Positions 30,973 to 37,787 of a stretch of 37,974 nt of DNA are shown piece after piece (position 1 is the first letter of the stretch; the number at the start of each line of letters is the position of its first letter). The notes under the pieces were generated by a model. That model saw only the letters and a list, made by a program, of their open reading frames with translations, had not been told where the DNA came from and did no database searches. The DNA lies in IMG/VR virus record IMGVR_UViG_3300026094_000001, positions 1-37,974 of that record; one strand, written 5' to 3'. Source of the DNA: a virus. A program made the translations under genes and the position numbers.

Positions 30973-30993
30973 CCTACAAGAAGCGCTTGACAG
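30973..30993. promoter_or_regulatory. Operator-like site over the rightward promoter
   Basis: CCTACAAG, 5 nt, CTTGACAG, an imperfect inverted repeat of the same form as the site before cro. Its right half contains the -35 box TTGACA of the promoter at 30987-31014, so a bound repressor would cover the promoter. Confidence 0.6.
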
Positions 30994-31014
30994 CGCTACA
31001 AGGGCTAGTAGGAT
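30987..31014 (+). promoter_or_regulatory. Promoter of the rightward recombination operon
   Basis: Consensus -35 TTGACA (30987-30992), a 16-nt spacer and -10 TAGGAT (31009-31014) lie 37 nt before the ATG at 31051. It would drive the small genes and the Erf-YqaJ-dUTPase block, in the role of lambda pL. It is flanked by two operator-like sites, and a third CTACAAG lies in the spacer (30996-31002). Confidence 0.7.
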
Positions 31015-31018
31015 GAAA

Positions 31019-31039
31019 CCTACAAGTTTGACTTTTAGG
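31019..31039. promoter_or_regulatory. Operator-like site downstream of the rightward promoter
   Basis: CCTACAAG, 5 nt, CTTTTAGG, the best inverted repeat of the set, with seven of eight half-site positions matching (CCTA-x-AAG and CTT-x-TAGG). It lies between the -10 box and the first gene, where bound repressor would also stop transcription. Confidence 0.6.
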
Positions 31040-31050
31040 AGGCCGAAACA

Positions 31051-31233
31051 ATGTACCGCTGGTACCCAGTACCGAACTACACGTTCCCCGAGAGCAATCA
31101 CCTGCCGCCCGAGCAGCGGCCGGCCCATGTGGTTGATGTCTACGGCGGGATGATCGTCGAGTGCGACTCGCTCGAGATCGCCGAGCACATCGCCTCGCTT
31201 CACAACGAGAGCGTCAGCGAGGAGGCGGCATGA
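31051..31233 (+). CDS. First gene of rightward operon, 60 aa hypothetical
   Basis: 60 residues, starting MYRWYPVPNYTFPESN, with AGGAGG before the ATG. Aromatic and proline-rich at the start, acidic helix at the end. It is the first gene after the repressible promoter, so it will be made early in lytic growth and at induction. No family recognised; it could be a host-takeover or antitermination factor, which is only suggested by position. Confidence 0.6.
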   Translation: MYRWYPVPNYTFPESNHLPPEQRPAHVVDVYGGMIVECDSLEIAEHIASLHNESVSEEAA

Positions 31234-31361
31234 ATAACCACGCCGAGATGCTCAGGCAGATGGCCGCCGAGTGGCGGGCAAACGACGAATTAAGCCAAGC
31301 AATGCTCGATCTGGCGCTGCGCGTATCAGCCGCTCGCCGAGTTGAGGAGGCCAAGAAATGA
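31230..31361 (+). CDS. Small helical protein, 43 aa
   Basis: 43 residues, starting MNNHAEMLRQMAAEWR, all helical. GGAGG lies before the start, which overlaps the stop of the previous gene by 4 nt. No family recognised. Confidence 0.5.
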   Translation: MNNHAEMLRQMAAEWRANDELSQAMLDLALRVSAARRVEEAKK

Positions 31362-31495
31362 TCTTGATCGCACCGACACAGAACGCACTTAAGACAGCCG
31401 AGGAGCTCACCGAGCGCGGCTTTGACATCCACGTCGGCAGTGAGGGGCGCTACCTGCGCGCCTACCCGACCACGATTCCGACAGAGGTGGCGTGA
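31358..31495 (+). CDS. Small protein, 45 aa
   Basis: 45 residues, starting MILIAPTQNALKTAEEL, then RGFDIHVGSEGRYLRAYP. GAGGAGG lies before the start, and the start overlaps the previous stop by 4 nt. The alpha-beta pattern is credible, but no family is recognised. Confidence 0.5.
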   Translation: MILIAPTQNALKTAEELTERGFDIHVGSEGRYLRAYPTTIPTEVA

Positions 31496-32127
31496 TGAAT
31501 GACGACGCCGCACAGCAGCTCCTACATGAAAACCAGAGGAAGCTCTACCAGGAGGCCAACATGAAAACACTCGCCCAGGCGCTCGTTAAGGCGCAGGCCG
31601 CATTCGGCCGAGCTCTCAAGAGCTCGGATAACCCGTATTTCAAGTCGAAGTACGCTGACCTCGGCTCGGTCATCGACGCGGTGATGGAGCCGCTGAACGA
31701 CCACGGCATTGCCGTGATCCAGCGCACCGAGCCATCAGAGACCGGCGTGATCGTTGAGACGCTGTTTGTCCACGAGTCCGGCGAGCAGCTGTCTGCCGGG
31801 AGGCTGTATCTGCCTGCCCCGCAGCAGGACCCGCAGAAGTACGGCGGCGCGCTGACCTATGCCCGTCGCTATGCACTGATGAGTGCCTGCGGGATCGCGC
31901 CCGAGGATGACGATGGAAACGCCGCGGCGAAGGCGCTCAAAGACGAGCAGACAAACCCCATCACCGCCGAGCAGGCCGGAGAAATCCGCGCGCTGATCGA
32001 CGAGGTGGGCGCTGACGAGGCGCGGCTTTGCACCTATTTCAAGATCGGCAGCGTTGATGAGCTGCCCGCTGGCAAGTATCGCAACGCGATTGCCGGCCTG
32101 GAGAAAAAGCGTAAGGAGGTAGCGTGA
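31495..32127 (+). CDS. erf: Erf-family single-strand annealing protein
   Basis: 210 residues from the ATG at 31495; an ATG at 31561, with GGAGG 5 nt before it, is a strong alternative and begins where most family members start. The core is clear: AFGRALKSSDNPYFKSKYADL, split here as ALKSSDNPYFKSKYADLG, then LPAPQQDPQKYGGALTYARRY and MSACGIAPEDDDGN. Erf proteins anneal single strands for phage recombination and genome circularisation. It pairs with the YqaJ exonuclease encoded next, with a one-base overlap. Confidence 0.88.
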   Translation: MNDDAAQQLLHENQRKLYQEANMKTLAQALVKAQAAFGRALKSSDNPYFKSKYADLGSVIDAVMEPLNDHGIAVIQRTEPSETGVIVETLFVHESGEQLSAGRLYLPAPQQDPQKYGGALTYARRYALMSACGIAPEDDDGNAAAKALKDEQTNPITAEQAGEIRALIDEVGADEARLCTYFKIGSVDELPAGKYRNAIAGLEKKRKEVA

Positions 32128-33014
32128 TGGCAGTCGCAGCACATGAAATACAGGGCTCGGAGGCCTGGCTTGAGTACCGCCGCACCCGCGGCGGGGCGTC
32201 CGAGGTGTCGGCACTTTTCCGGGCCTCGCCCTGGATGCCGAAAAACCCCCGCGAGTTGTTCGACGTCAAGACCGGCCGGCGCGAGGTGTTTGTGAACTCC
32301 GCGATGCGGCATGGCAATGAAAGAGAGCCAGCCGCACGGGCCAAGCTGGAGCACTTGCTTGGCGAGGCGATTGAGCCGCAGATCGTCGAGTACGCCGAGC
32401 ACGACCGGATCATCGCGTCTCTTGACGGGCAGACGATGGATGGCAAGACGATCGTCGAGATCAAGTGCCCGCCCAAGGGCCGCGATTCGAAGGCCTGGAA
32501 GCAAGTCGAGGACAACGGCAAGCCGGATCACCACTACTGGCTGCAGATTCAGCAGCAGCTCCTGTGCAGTGGCGCCGACTATTGCCTTTACGCGGTCTAT
32601 GACGCCGCGGCTGACGAGTTACTGACCAGCCAGGTCGAGGCCGACCCTGAGACGCAGACGCAGATCATCGAGCGCTGGCGGGAGTTCTTCTCTGCCCTCG
32701 ACGCGGGTGAGCCGCCCGAGGATGACGAGGAGCGCACAGACGATGCCTGGCGCAATGCGGTCGAGCAGTACATCGCCGCGAAGGCTGCGCTTGATGACGC
32801 CAAGGCCGACGAGCAAGCCGCCAAGGAGGCGCTCGAAGCGCTGGCCGGCGAGGAAGGCGCCAAGGGTTGTGGCGTGAGCGTGAGCCGCTTCTACGTCAAG
32901 GGCTCGGTCGACTACAAGGCCGCGCTGCCGAAGGACATCGACCTGGAGGCTTACCGCAAGCCGGGCCGGTGGCAGACGAAGATCACGATGCAAAAGGAGG
33001 CCAACAATGGCTAA
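32127..33014 (+). CDS. YqaJ-type exonuclease
   Basis: 295 residues. The YqaJ domain shows AWLEYRRTRGGASEVSALF, MRHGNEREPAAR (His62 and Glu66/Glu68), Asp100 in IASLDGQ, and the metal-binding Glu111-Ile-Lys113 in IVEIKCPPKG, then YWLQIQQQLLCSG. This is a lambda exonuclease-type enzyme that chews one strand from DNA ends, giving substrate to Erf. The C-terminal 100 residues hold a charged coiled coil and a DUF-like end. A GTG one codon upstream is possible. Confidence 0.9.
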   Translation: MAVAAHEIQGSEAWLEYRRTRGGASEVSALFRASPWMPKNPRELFDVKTGRREVFVNSAMRHGNEREPAARAKLEHLLGEAIEPQIVEYAEHDRIIASLDGQTMDGKTIVEIKCPPKGRDSKAWKQVEDNGKPDHHYWLQIQQQLLCSGADYCLYAVYDAAADELLTSQVEADPETQTQIIERWREFFSALDAGEPPEDDEERTDDAWRNAVEQYIAAKAALDDAKADEQAAKEALEALAGEEGAKGCGVSVSRFYVKGSVDYKAALPKDIDLEAYRKPGRWQTKITMQKEANNG

Positions 33015-33252
33015 TGGCTACGACGACACCAATCGCGGTGTCCTTTTTCGCAACGACCGCAAAGAGCGGGACGCCCAGCCCGATATGACCGGCAAGGTCG
33101 ACATCGAGGGAAAGGAGTATCGCCTGGCGGGCTGGACGAAAGAGGCCAAGACGGGAAAGAAGTTTCTGAGCATTGCCGTGACGCCGTCCGAGGAGCAGTC
33201 CGCTGCCCCGGCGCAGGCTGCTCAAGACCCTGACGACGAGATTCCGTTCTGA
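33007..33252 (+). CDS. Small SSB-like protein
   Basis: 81 residues. A short beta-rich core (YDDTNRGVLFRNDRKERDAQ, then GKVDIEGKEYRLAGWTK and KTGKKFLSIAV) is followed by an Ala/Gln linker and the acidic tip DPDDEIPF, which mimics the C-terminal tip of bacterial SSB that recruits repair proteins. It lies between exonuclease and dUTPase genes. It may bind single-stranded DNA or compete for SSB partners; the core is short for a full OB fold. Confidence 0.6.
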   Translation: MANGYDDTNRGVLFRNDRKERDAQPDMTGKVDIEGKEYRLAGWTKEAKTGKKFLSIAVTPSEEQSAAPAQAAQDPDDEIPF

Positions 33253-33668
33253 TGATTGAGGTAGCACTACTGAGCGCACGAGCGACGCCGCCTAGCCGGG
33301 CAACCCCCGGCGCGGCGGGGCTTGACTTTTACGCCGCCGACGGCGTGTCGATTGGCCCGAGAAAGCGAAAGCTGGTGCCCACAGGCATCGCCGTCGGCAT
33401 ACCGGCTGACCACGTCGGGCTGATTTGGCCGCGTTCAGGCCTGGCCGTGAAGCACGGGATTGATGTGCTCGCTGGCGTTATCGACTGCGACTACCGCGGC
33501 GAGGTCATGGTCGCGCTGATCAATCACGGCGAATCGAATTTTCAGATCGAAGCTGGCGATCGCATCGCGCAGCTCGTCATCCAGCAATACAGCGCCAGCC
33601 AGGTGATGGTTGTCAGCCATTTGGGCCAGACCCATCGAGGCGAGCGCGGATTTGGGAGCACAGGATGA
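33252..33668 (+). CDS. dut: dUTP diphosphatase
   Basis: 138 residues with all five trimeric dUTPase motifs: AGLDFYAAD (22-30), PRSGLAVKHGID (60-71), GVIDCDYRGEVMV (75-87), AGDRIAQLVI (101-110) and RGERGFGSTG (129-138). It turns dUTP into dUMP and PPi, keeping uracil out of phage DNA and feeding dTMP synthesis. The start overlaps the stop of the SSB-like gene by one base. Confidence 0.95.
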   Translation: MIEVALLSARATPPSRATPGAAGLDFYAADGVSIGPRKRKLVPTGIAVGIPADHVGLIWPRSGLAVKHGIDVLAGVIDCDYRGEVMVALINHGESNFQIEAGDRIAQLVIQQYSASQVMVVSHLGQTHRGERGFGSTG

Positions 33669-33841
33669 ATTACATACAAAAGCAAACCTATCAGACAGCC
33701 CTGTCCGACCTGGATCTGATTGCCCGGTCGATCAAGGAGGCCGGTTATCTGAACGCCGATGCGCAGGCCGCGCATCACTATCTTCTCAAGGCGACAGACG
33801 CGCTCAACGAGGCGCTGGATGCCCGAGATGTCCTCGCCTGA
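33665..33841 (+). CDS. Small helical protein, 58 aa
   Basis: 58 residues, starting MNYIQKQTYQTALSDLD, two helices, with its ATG overlapping the dUTPase stop by 4 nt. No cysteine or membrane segment. No family recognised; it belongs to the rightward early operon. Confidence 0.55.
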   Translation: MNYIQKQTYQTALSDLDLIARSIKEAGYLNADAQAAHHYLLKATDALNEALDARDVLA

Positions 33842-34037
33842 GAAAGAAGCGGTGATTGAAGCAAGTCTCCATCTGGCATCGGCCCAGACGGTTGTTGCGC
33901 AGATGGAGCAGCTACTCGCCCAGGCGCTTGCGCATTGTCAGCGTATGGAGCGGCCATCGGAGGCCTGGGAGGCAAAAACACAGCAAACCCTGCGGCTTCT
34001 GCGGGAGGACGCGAATAAAGGAGTTTTCAATGTGTAG
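33819..34037 (+). CDS. Small coiled-coil protein
   Basis: 72 residues from the ATG at 33819, which has GAGG 6 nt upstream and overlaps the previous gene by 23 nt; an ATG at 33828 is the alternative. The protein is almost wholly helical (AVIEASLHLASAQTVVAQME, then TQQTLRLLREDANKG). No family recognised. Confidence 0.5.
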   Translation: MPEMSSPEKEAVIEASLHLASAQTVVAQMEQLLAQALAHCQRMERPSEAWEAKTQQTLRLLREDANKGVFNV

Positions 34038-34131
34038 TTATATCGGGCTGGGATTGATGATTCTTTCCGGATTGTTCGGCGTTTTATTAATTCTAGCCGC
34101 GGGCTTAACGATATGGGCTGTGCTCAAATGA
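34030..34131 (+). CDS. Single-pass membrane peptide, 33 aa
   Basis: 33 residues, starting MCSYIGLGLMILSGL, almost entirely one hydrophobic helix. AGGAG lies 7 nt before the ATG, and the gene overlaps the end of the coiled-coil gene by 8 nt. Early-operon membrane peptides in phages can alter host membrane functions or superinfection, but nothing here shows which. It is the last gene before a 253-nt gap. Confidence 0.5.
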   Translation: MCSYIGLGLMILSGLFGVLLILAAGLTIWAVLK

Positions 34132-34384
34132 GTTTTGGCGCAAACAACTCGGCCTGCTGTCAACCGCTGGCACAGCGGGCATTCCGGATCGTTGATGAAT
34201 TATACATTGCATAAATATGCGCGAGCCCATGAGGAGGCGTCGGGTAGATATGAGGTTATCCACCATATTGTGCGAACACACACCCCGGCGCCTCACTCAT
34301 GCGCTCACAGGGTCCAGCAGGGAGCGCCGGCTGGCGGCCTCCGGCCGACGCTCCACTGGTGGGTCTTAGACCAGGAGATCGATA
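34132..34384. other. Intergenic region before xis/int genes
   Basis: No convincing gene lies here; an in-frame stretch with a TTG start (34135-34404) has low-quality composition. The left part (34190-34220) is AT-rich. A large hairpin pairs GGAGCG (34321-34326) with CGCTCC (34349-34354) and has further GC pairs inside. A near-palindrome GGTCT-T-AGACC (34362-34372) lies 13 nt before the next gene. These may terminate the early transcript and regulate the integration genes. Confidence 0.5.
34321..34354. repeat. GC-rich hairpin before integration genes
   Basis: A 34-nt imperfect inverted repeat with a 6-bp outer stem and inner GC-rich pairs. No T run follows on either strand, so it is not a classic intrinsic terminator; it may be a regulatory or recombination structure. 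Confidence 0.5.
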
Positions 34385-34597
34385 ATGTTTCTGACGCACG
34401 ATGAGCTCGTAGACTTGACCGACCGGGCAAGCCCCCGGCATCAGGCGAGATGGCTCGCAGAGCACGGGTATCCGTTCGAGATGTCGGCGGCAGGCAAGCC
34501 AAAAGTCCTGCGCACCGAGGTCGAGCGGCGATTATCATCCAAGGCCGAGGCCCGCAGCCGTCGGGCCGAGCCGAACTGGAGCGCACTGATTACCTGA
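34385..34597 (+). CDS. DUF4224 protein, probable excisionase-like
   Basis: 70 residues. The start MFLTHDELVDLTDRASPRHQ, then ARWLAEHGYPFEMSAAGKP and VLRTEVERRL is the DUF4224 pattern. Such proteins precede phage tyrosine integrases and are thought to control excision direction. AGGAG lies before the start, and the stop overlaps the integrase start (TGATG). Confidence 0.82.
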   Translation: MFLTHDELVDLTDRASPRHQARWLAEHGYPFEMSAAGKPKVLRTEVERRLSSKAEARSRRAEPNWSALIT

Positions 34598-35586
34598 TGG
34601 GCCGTCGCAGACAGCACAACCGCCACCTGCCCGCGCGCATGCAACTGCGCCGCGGCGTTTACTACCACACCCCGTATATCGAGGGGAAAGTGCGGTGGCG
34701 CTCGCTCGGCCGGGACTATGCCGACGCGCTGAGAGAGTGGGCCGAGCTGGAAGGCCAGCGCGTGACGCCCGGAGAAACCGTCTCGCACGCGATTGATCGG
34801 TACATGATTGATGCCCTGACTGACCTTGGCGAGAGCACTCAGCGCGATTACAGGCGCTCTCTCGGGGTTCTGCGGCAGGTCTTTGGGGATATGCGGCTCA
34901 CCGACCTTAAGCCACACCACGTCGCGCAGATGCTCGACCAGGCAAAGGCCAAGGTCGCGGCCAACAGGCACGCCGCGGTGCTATCGACGGTGTATCAACA
35001 CGCAATGCGATGGGGCTGGGTCGACACCAATCCGTGCAAGGGCGTGCGGCGTAATCGCGAGACCGCCCGCACGCGCTACATCGACGATAACGAGCTCAAC
35101 TACGCCATACAGCACGCGCCGGCGATTATCGGCCTAGCGCTGCAGTTTGCCTACCTCACCGCGCTCGACCTGGGCGACATGCTGCCGCTGCGTCACAGCG
35201 ACATTGTCGATTACCAGGGCAAGCGCGTGATCAAGTCGGAACGAGGGAAAACCGGGCGCACGGTGACAGTCGAAATAACCGAAACGCTCGGCGAGATCAT
35301 CAGAGAGCTGCGGCGGCTGCCGGATCGGCCGGCTTCGGTCTGGGTCATGCCCAACCGGCAGGGGCAGGCGTACACCGTGAGTGGATGGGAATCGGGCTGG
35401 CAGAAGTTCAAGCGCCAGCACTCGATCGACTGGAGATGGAAGGACGTGCGCGCGAAGGCGCTGACAGATGTGAGTCGCGAGAGAGGGCGAGACGCGGCCC
35501 AGGCACTGGCCGCTCACGCATCGGGCACAACGACTGAGGTCTACATCCGAGCCCGCGATCGGGTCATCGTGCAGCCGGTCAGATAG
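34597..35586 (+). CDS. int: Tyrosine integrase
   Basis: 329 residues from the ATG at 34597. An arm-binding start (LRRGVYYHTPYIEGKVRWRS) and a SAM-like core-binding domain (60-150) precede the catalytic domain. Lys218 (GKTG), Arg285 (KDVRAK), His307 (AAHASG) and the nucleophile Tyr316 (EVYIR) are seen. The first catalytic arginine, normally in TGLRxGE, is replaced by Asp191 (LTALDLGDML), and the box II His is Lys282. It should recombine attP just downstream with a tRNA-Lys gene. Whether it is fully active is uncertain. Confidence 0.88.
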   Translation: MGRRRQHNRHLPARMQLRRGVYYHTPYIEGKVRWRSLGRDYADALREWAELEGQRVTPGETVSHAIDRYMIDALTDLGESTQRDYRRSLGVLRQVFGDMRLTDLKPHHVAQMLDQAKAKVAANRHAAVLSTVYQHAMRWGWVDTNPCKGVRRNRETARTRYIDDNELNYAIQHAPAIIGLALQFAYLTALDLGDMLPLRHSDIVDYQGKRVIKSERGKTGRTVTVEITETLGEIIRELRRLPDRPASVWVMPNRQGQAYTVSGWESGWQKFKRQHSIDWRWKDVRAKALTDVSRERGRDAAQALAAHASGTTTEVYIRARDRVIVQPVR

Positions 35587-35658
35587 GGATTATTTTAGAC
35601 AGATCGCCGGATTTAAGACTGCAACGATTCCAGAAAATGCCCTAAGTGCCTGATTATA

Positions 35659-35705
35659 TGGTGGGCCGTGAAGGACTCGAACCTTCAACCAACTGATTAA
35701 GAGTC
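35659..35705 (-). other. attP core: 3' half of tRNA-Lys(CUU)
   Basis: On the minus strand these 47 bases read as the anticodon loop (CTCTTAA, anticodon CTT), the 3' anticodon stem, a 5-nt variable loop, a T arm (GAAGG-TTCGAGT-CCTTC), a 3' acceptor strand and CCA. The 5' half of a tRNA is missing, so this is not a gene. It would rebuild the 3' end of the host tRNA-Lys after integration. It lies 72 nt past the integrase stop. Confidence 0.88.
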
Positions 35706-35793
35706 CGGTGCCTATACGCCGGCAAGCCGTTGATGTATCTCTAAAACCGTCCCGTACAAACGTCTAAAATCCCACGTGCTCGAAGCGCTGAAA

Positions 35794-35812
35794 GCCCCGC
35801 ATGGCGCGGGGC
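35794..35812 (-). terminator. Hairpin at the end of the late operon
   Basis: GCCCCGC pairs with GCGGGGC around a 5-nt loop, with only a short T run (CTTTC) on the minus strand. It lies 13 nt past the last minus-strand gene and before attP, where the late transcript should stop. Confidence 0.5.
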
Positions 35813-35824
35813 GGCTTTGCGATT

Positions 35825-35977
35825 TTAGACGCGCCCAAAGGCCCGATCGAGGGCAACTTGACGCTCGTCCTCGGTCATCTCCGGCCAGTACATGATGTCC
35901 TCGATATGCCGACCGCAGCCGATGCAGAAAAAATCGCTATCCACCTTGCAAACGTTTACGCACGGGCTTTCAATCAT
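35825..35977 (-). CDS. DUF1289 protein
   Basis: 50 residues. MIESPCVNVCKVDSD, then FFCIGCGRHIEDI and YWPEMTEDERQVAL is a clear DUF1289 pattern with four cysteines (6, 10, 18, 21) likely to bind a metal. Host genomes encode such proteins too, so it may be a picked-up cargo gene. Its start overlaps the previous gene by 8 nt, and its stop lies inside an integrase arm-type site, so it is the gene nearest to attP on that side. Confidence 0.82.
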   Translation of the reverse strand: MIESPCVNVCKVDSDFFCIGCGRHIEDIMYWPEMTEDERQVALDRAFGRV

Positions 35978-36197
35978 GACGAGACTCCAGTAGCTCGCTC
36001 GCCCATTTAATGTCCCGCATATGGGATTGGTAGCAGTGATCTTCTTGGAAGAAAAAGATCGCGTTGATCACATGGCGAAGCGGCCACGCACGGCGATAGG
36101 CCCGGGCGCTGACTGTCTCGTCGTGATGGCCACCGAGGAATAGGACGTTGACTCCCTGAGAGAGCCAAGCGGCGATGCGGATGAATTGATTGACCAT
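35970..36197 (-). CDS. Small phage protein, 75 aa
   Basis: 75 residues. FIRIAAWLSQGVNVLFLGGHHDETVSARAYRRAW, shown here as the GGHHDETVSARAYR motif, followed by VINAIFFFQEDHCYQSH. Proteins with the (D/H)DETVSARA and INxxFFxQxDHC motifs occur in many proteobacterial phages and are of unknown role. It has a hydrophobic first helix. It follows the DGR-linked 156-residue gene by 14 nt. No strong ribosome site precedes the ATG. Confidence 0.65.
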   Translation of the reverse strand: MVNQFIRIAAWLSQGVNVLFLGGHHDETVSARAYRRAWPLRHVINAIFFFQEDHCYQSHMRDIKWASELLESRHD

Positions 36198-36211
36198 CTT
36201 TAACCAGCCGA

Positions 36212-36682
36212 TTAGACGCTGATCCCAAAGATGTCATCGAGCTGCGCCTCGGTGTAGCCAAGCGCAGCGGCGAGCGCCAGCAGGTCTTCGTTTGTGCGCC
36301 AAAACTCATTGGCATCTTCCCAAAGAATTACCGCGCGGGGGTCAGCGTTGGCATCGCTCATCGCGGTTTTGACATTCTCAAGTTCGTCGCGCTCAAGCAA
36401 AGCGAGCTTAAACTCGGCACGGGAGAGCTTCGCCCGATTGCGGGCTTTCTGGCGAGTGCGCTCAATGATATCGGTTTGCTGCCAAGTCCCGTAGACCACG
36501 TCATCTTCTGCGTCGTAGGTGTACGGGTGGGTGTACTCATAGCCCTTGCCATCGGTAGGCTTGGCCTGACCTTTAAGCCTGCGCCAGCCAAGTGCGTGGA
36601 GTCGGTCTTGGCTTGCATTAGCTAGGCTGCCAGGCAGCCCAACCTGCACGACTCGCTCGTCTTTAATCCTTGCCATTGTCAT
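36212..36682 (-). CDS. Tail-associated protein coupled to the reverse transcriptase
   Basis: 156 residues. The C-terminal half (LSRAEFKLALLERDELENVK, then VILWEDANEFWRTNEDLLAL and QLDDIFGI) resembles small proteins encoded beside tail fibre genes in other phages. The middle has YEYTHPYTYDAEDDVVYG. The ATG overlaps the reverse transcriptase stop (ATGA), with GCGAGG upstream, so it is translated with it. It may help fold or attach the diversified fibre; that role is inferred. Confidence 0.65.
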   Translation of the reverse strand: MTMARIKDERVVQVGLPGSLANASQDRLHALGWRRLKGQAKPTDGKGYEYTHPYTYDAEDDVVYGTWQQTDIIERTRQKARNRAKLSRAEFKLALLERDELENVKTAMSDANADPRAVILWEDANEFWRTNEDLLALAAALGYTEAQLDDIFGISV

Positions 36683-37782
36683 GAGTTAGACCTCGCTTTT
36701 GTTAAATTGCGCATGAAAACGACACCGTGCTGTGATGCCTCGATTGCCCATTTCTTTCGGAGTCGGTAGCTGTTGCATCGCCGCGCCAGTGCCAAATAGG
36801 ACGTCACCGTCTCGCCGCGATGCCGATTTTTACTAAGCCCCTCCATCGCCTTATGCCCGCGGCGGGCGGTGCGGCGGCGCAGGTAGGTGCGGTGCGGCCT
36901 GATGAATCGCCCACAGAAATCAAAGCCTGCATCAAGGGGCGCGCATCGGGTCTTTTGCGGGTGAAGCCCTAAACCCACGGCCGTGAGCTCCTCGACAATC
37001 ATCCGGTAGGCTTCGCGCAGCCGGTCGATATCGGCATCCATGAGCACCAAATCATCGACATAGCGCCCGTAATGGCGAACGACGCCGGAGCGCACGAGAC
37101 GCTGATCCATCGCGCTCAAGTAGACATTCGCGCCGAACTGGCTGGTGAGATTGCCAATCGGCAGCCCTCGCCCCGGGCGCGCGTTCCAGAGGCTCTTGTG
37201 CCCGGGGATCAGATCAATGAGCGCGGCATTGCCGGGGAAGTGCGCGTTCTGCGTCACATCGACATTGATGACCTCATTGACCAGGTGCGAGACCCAGGGC
37301 TCATAGCAGTGCGGCATGAGCAGCCGGTGTAAATGCGCCCGCTCGATTGAGGGGAAGAAGTTGCGGATATCGACCTGGAGGATGTAAGCCTTTTGGCTCC
37401 AGCCTCGCGTCACCCGCCTTGCTGCACGCTCGGCCCAATCCGATGCGCCGGTGGTGCCCCGACCCTGAATGCAGGCAAACGTCGTCGCGATCCAGCGCGG
37501 CTCAAAGCGCGGCCGCAGCCGGTTGTAGACCAGGTGATGCACCACCCGGTCGGCAAACTTACTCGCCCAGACCTCGCGCGGCTTTGGGTTCATCACCACA
37601 AAGCACATATGCCCGTCGGGCTTCCAGGTGCAGTCACGCACCTGGTAGTAGATATCCATGATGTTGCGCGAGAAGTTCGTCTCAAACTCCACCGCGGTCC
37701 ACGCGCTGCGCTTATGGCGCCGGCAGCACTCGTAGGCGTGGATGACTTCTTCGACGGTTAGATCAGATGCCGGGGAGGCTAT
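36679..37782 (-). CDS. DGR reverse transcriptase
   Basis: About 367 residues if read from 37782. It has the RT palm motifs LQVDIRNFFPSI, the DGR-specific LPIGNLTSQFGANVYLS with IGxxxSQ, and the YVDDLVLMD catalytic box, then a thumb-like C-terminus. It makes error-prone cDNA from the template repeat, with mistakes at adenines. The first ATG/GTG-type start in frame is GTG at 37692 without a ribosome site, but upstream codons encode the conserved IHAYECCRRHKRSAW N-terminus seen in DGR enzymes. An ATA at 37782-37780 with GGAGG 5 nt upstream is the best start. It is transcribed after the template repeat. Confidence 0.93.
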   Translation of the reverse strand: MASPASDLTVEEVIHAYECCRRHKRSAWTAVEFETNFSRNIMDIYYQVRDCTWKPDGHMCFVVMNPKPREVWASKFADRVVHHLVYNRLRPRFEPRWIATTFACIQGRGTTGASDWAERAARRVTRGWSQKAYILQVDIRNFFPSIERAHLHRLLMPHCYEPWVSHLVNEVINVDVTQNAHFPGNAALIDLIPGHKSLWNARPGRGLPIGNLTSQFGANVYLSAMDQRLVRSGVVRHYGRYVDDLVLMDADIDRLREAYRMIVEELTAVGLGLHPQKTRCAPLDAGFDFCGRFIRPHRTYLRRRTARRGHKAMEGLSKNRHRGETVTSYLALARRCNSYRLRKKWAIEASQHGVVFMRNLTKARSNS

Positions 37783-37787
37783 GACGG

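Larger units (their letters stand above)
35592..35831. promoter_or_regulatory. Integrase arm-type sites around attP
   Basis: The motif TTTTAGAC occurs at 35593-35600 (plus), 35762-35769 (minus) and 35823-35830 (plus); the last two extend to ATTTTAGACG. Diverged forms lie near 35611 and 35740. They flank the tRNA-like core on both sides, as arm-type integrase sites do in lambda-like attP regions. Confidence 0.6.

Noticed and set aside
34135-34404. 89-residue reading frame starting with TTG
   Set aside because: No ribosome site, poor composition over the hairpin, and it runs into the well-supported DUF4224 gene in another frame.
35659-35705. A complete tRNA-Lys gene
   Set aside because: Only the 3' half from the anticodon loop to CCA is present; no 5' acceptor or D arm follows on the other side. 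It is an attachment core.
35801-36010. 69-residue plus-strand reading frame
   Set aside because: It is opposite to the DUF1289 gene, which has the conserved four-cysteine pattern.
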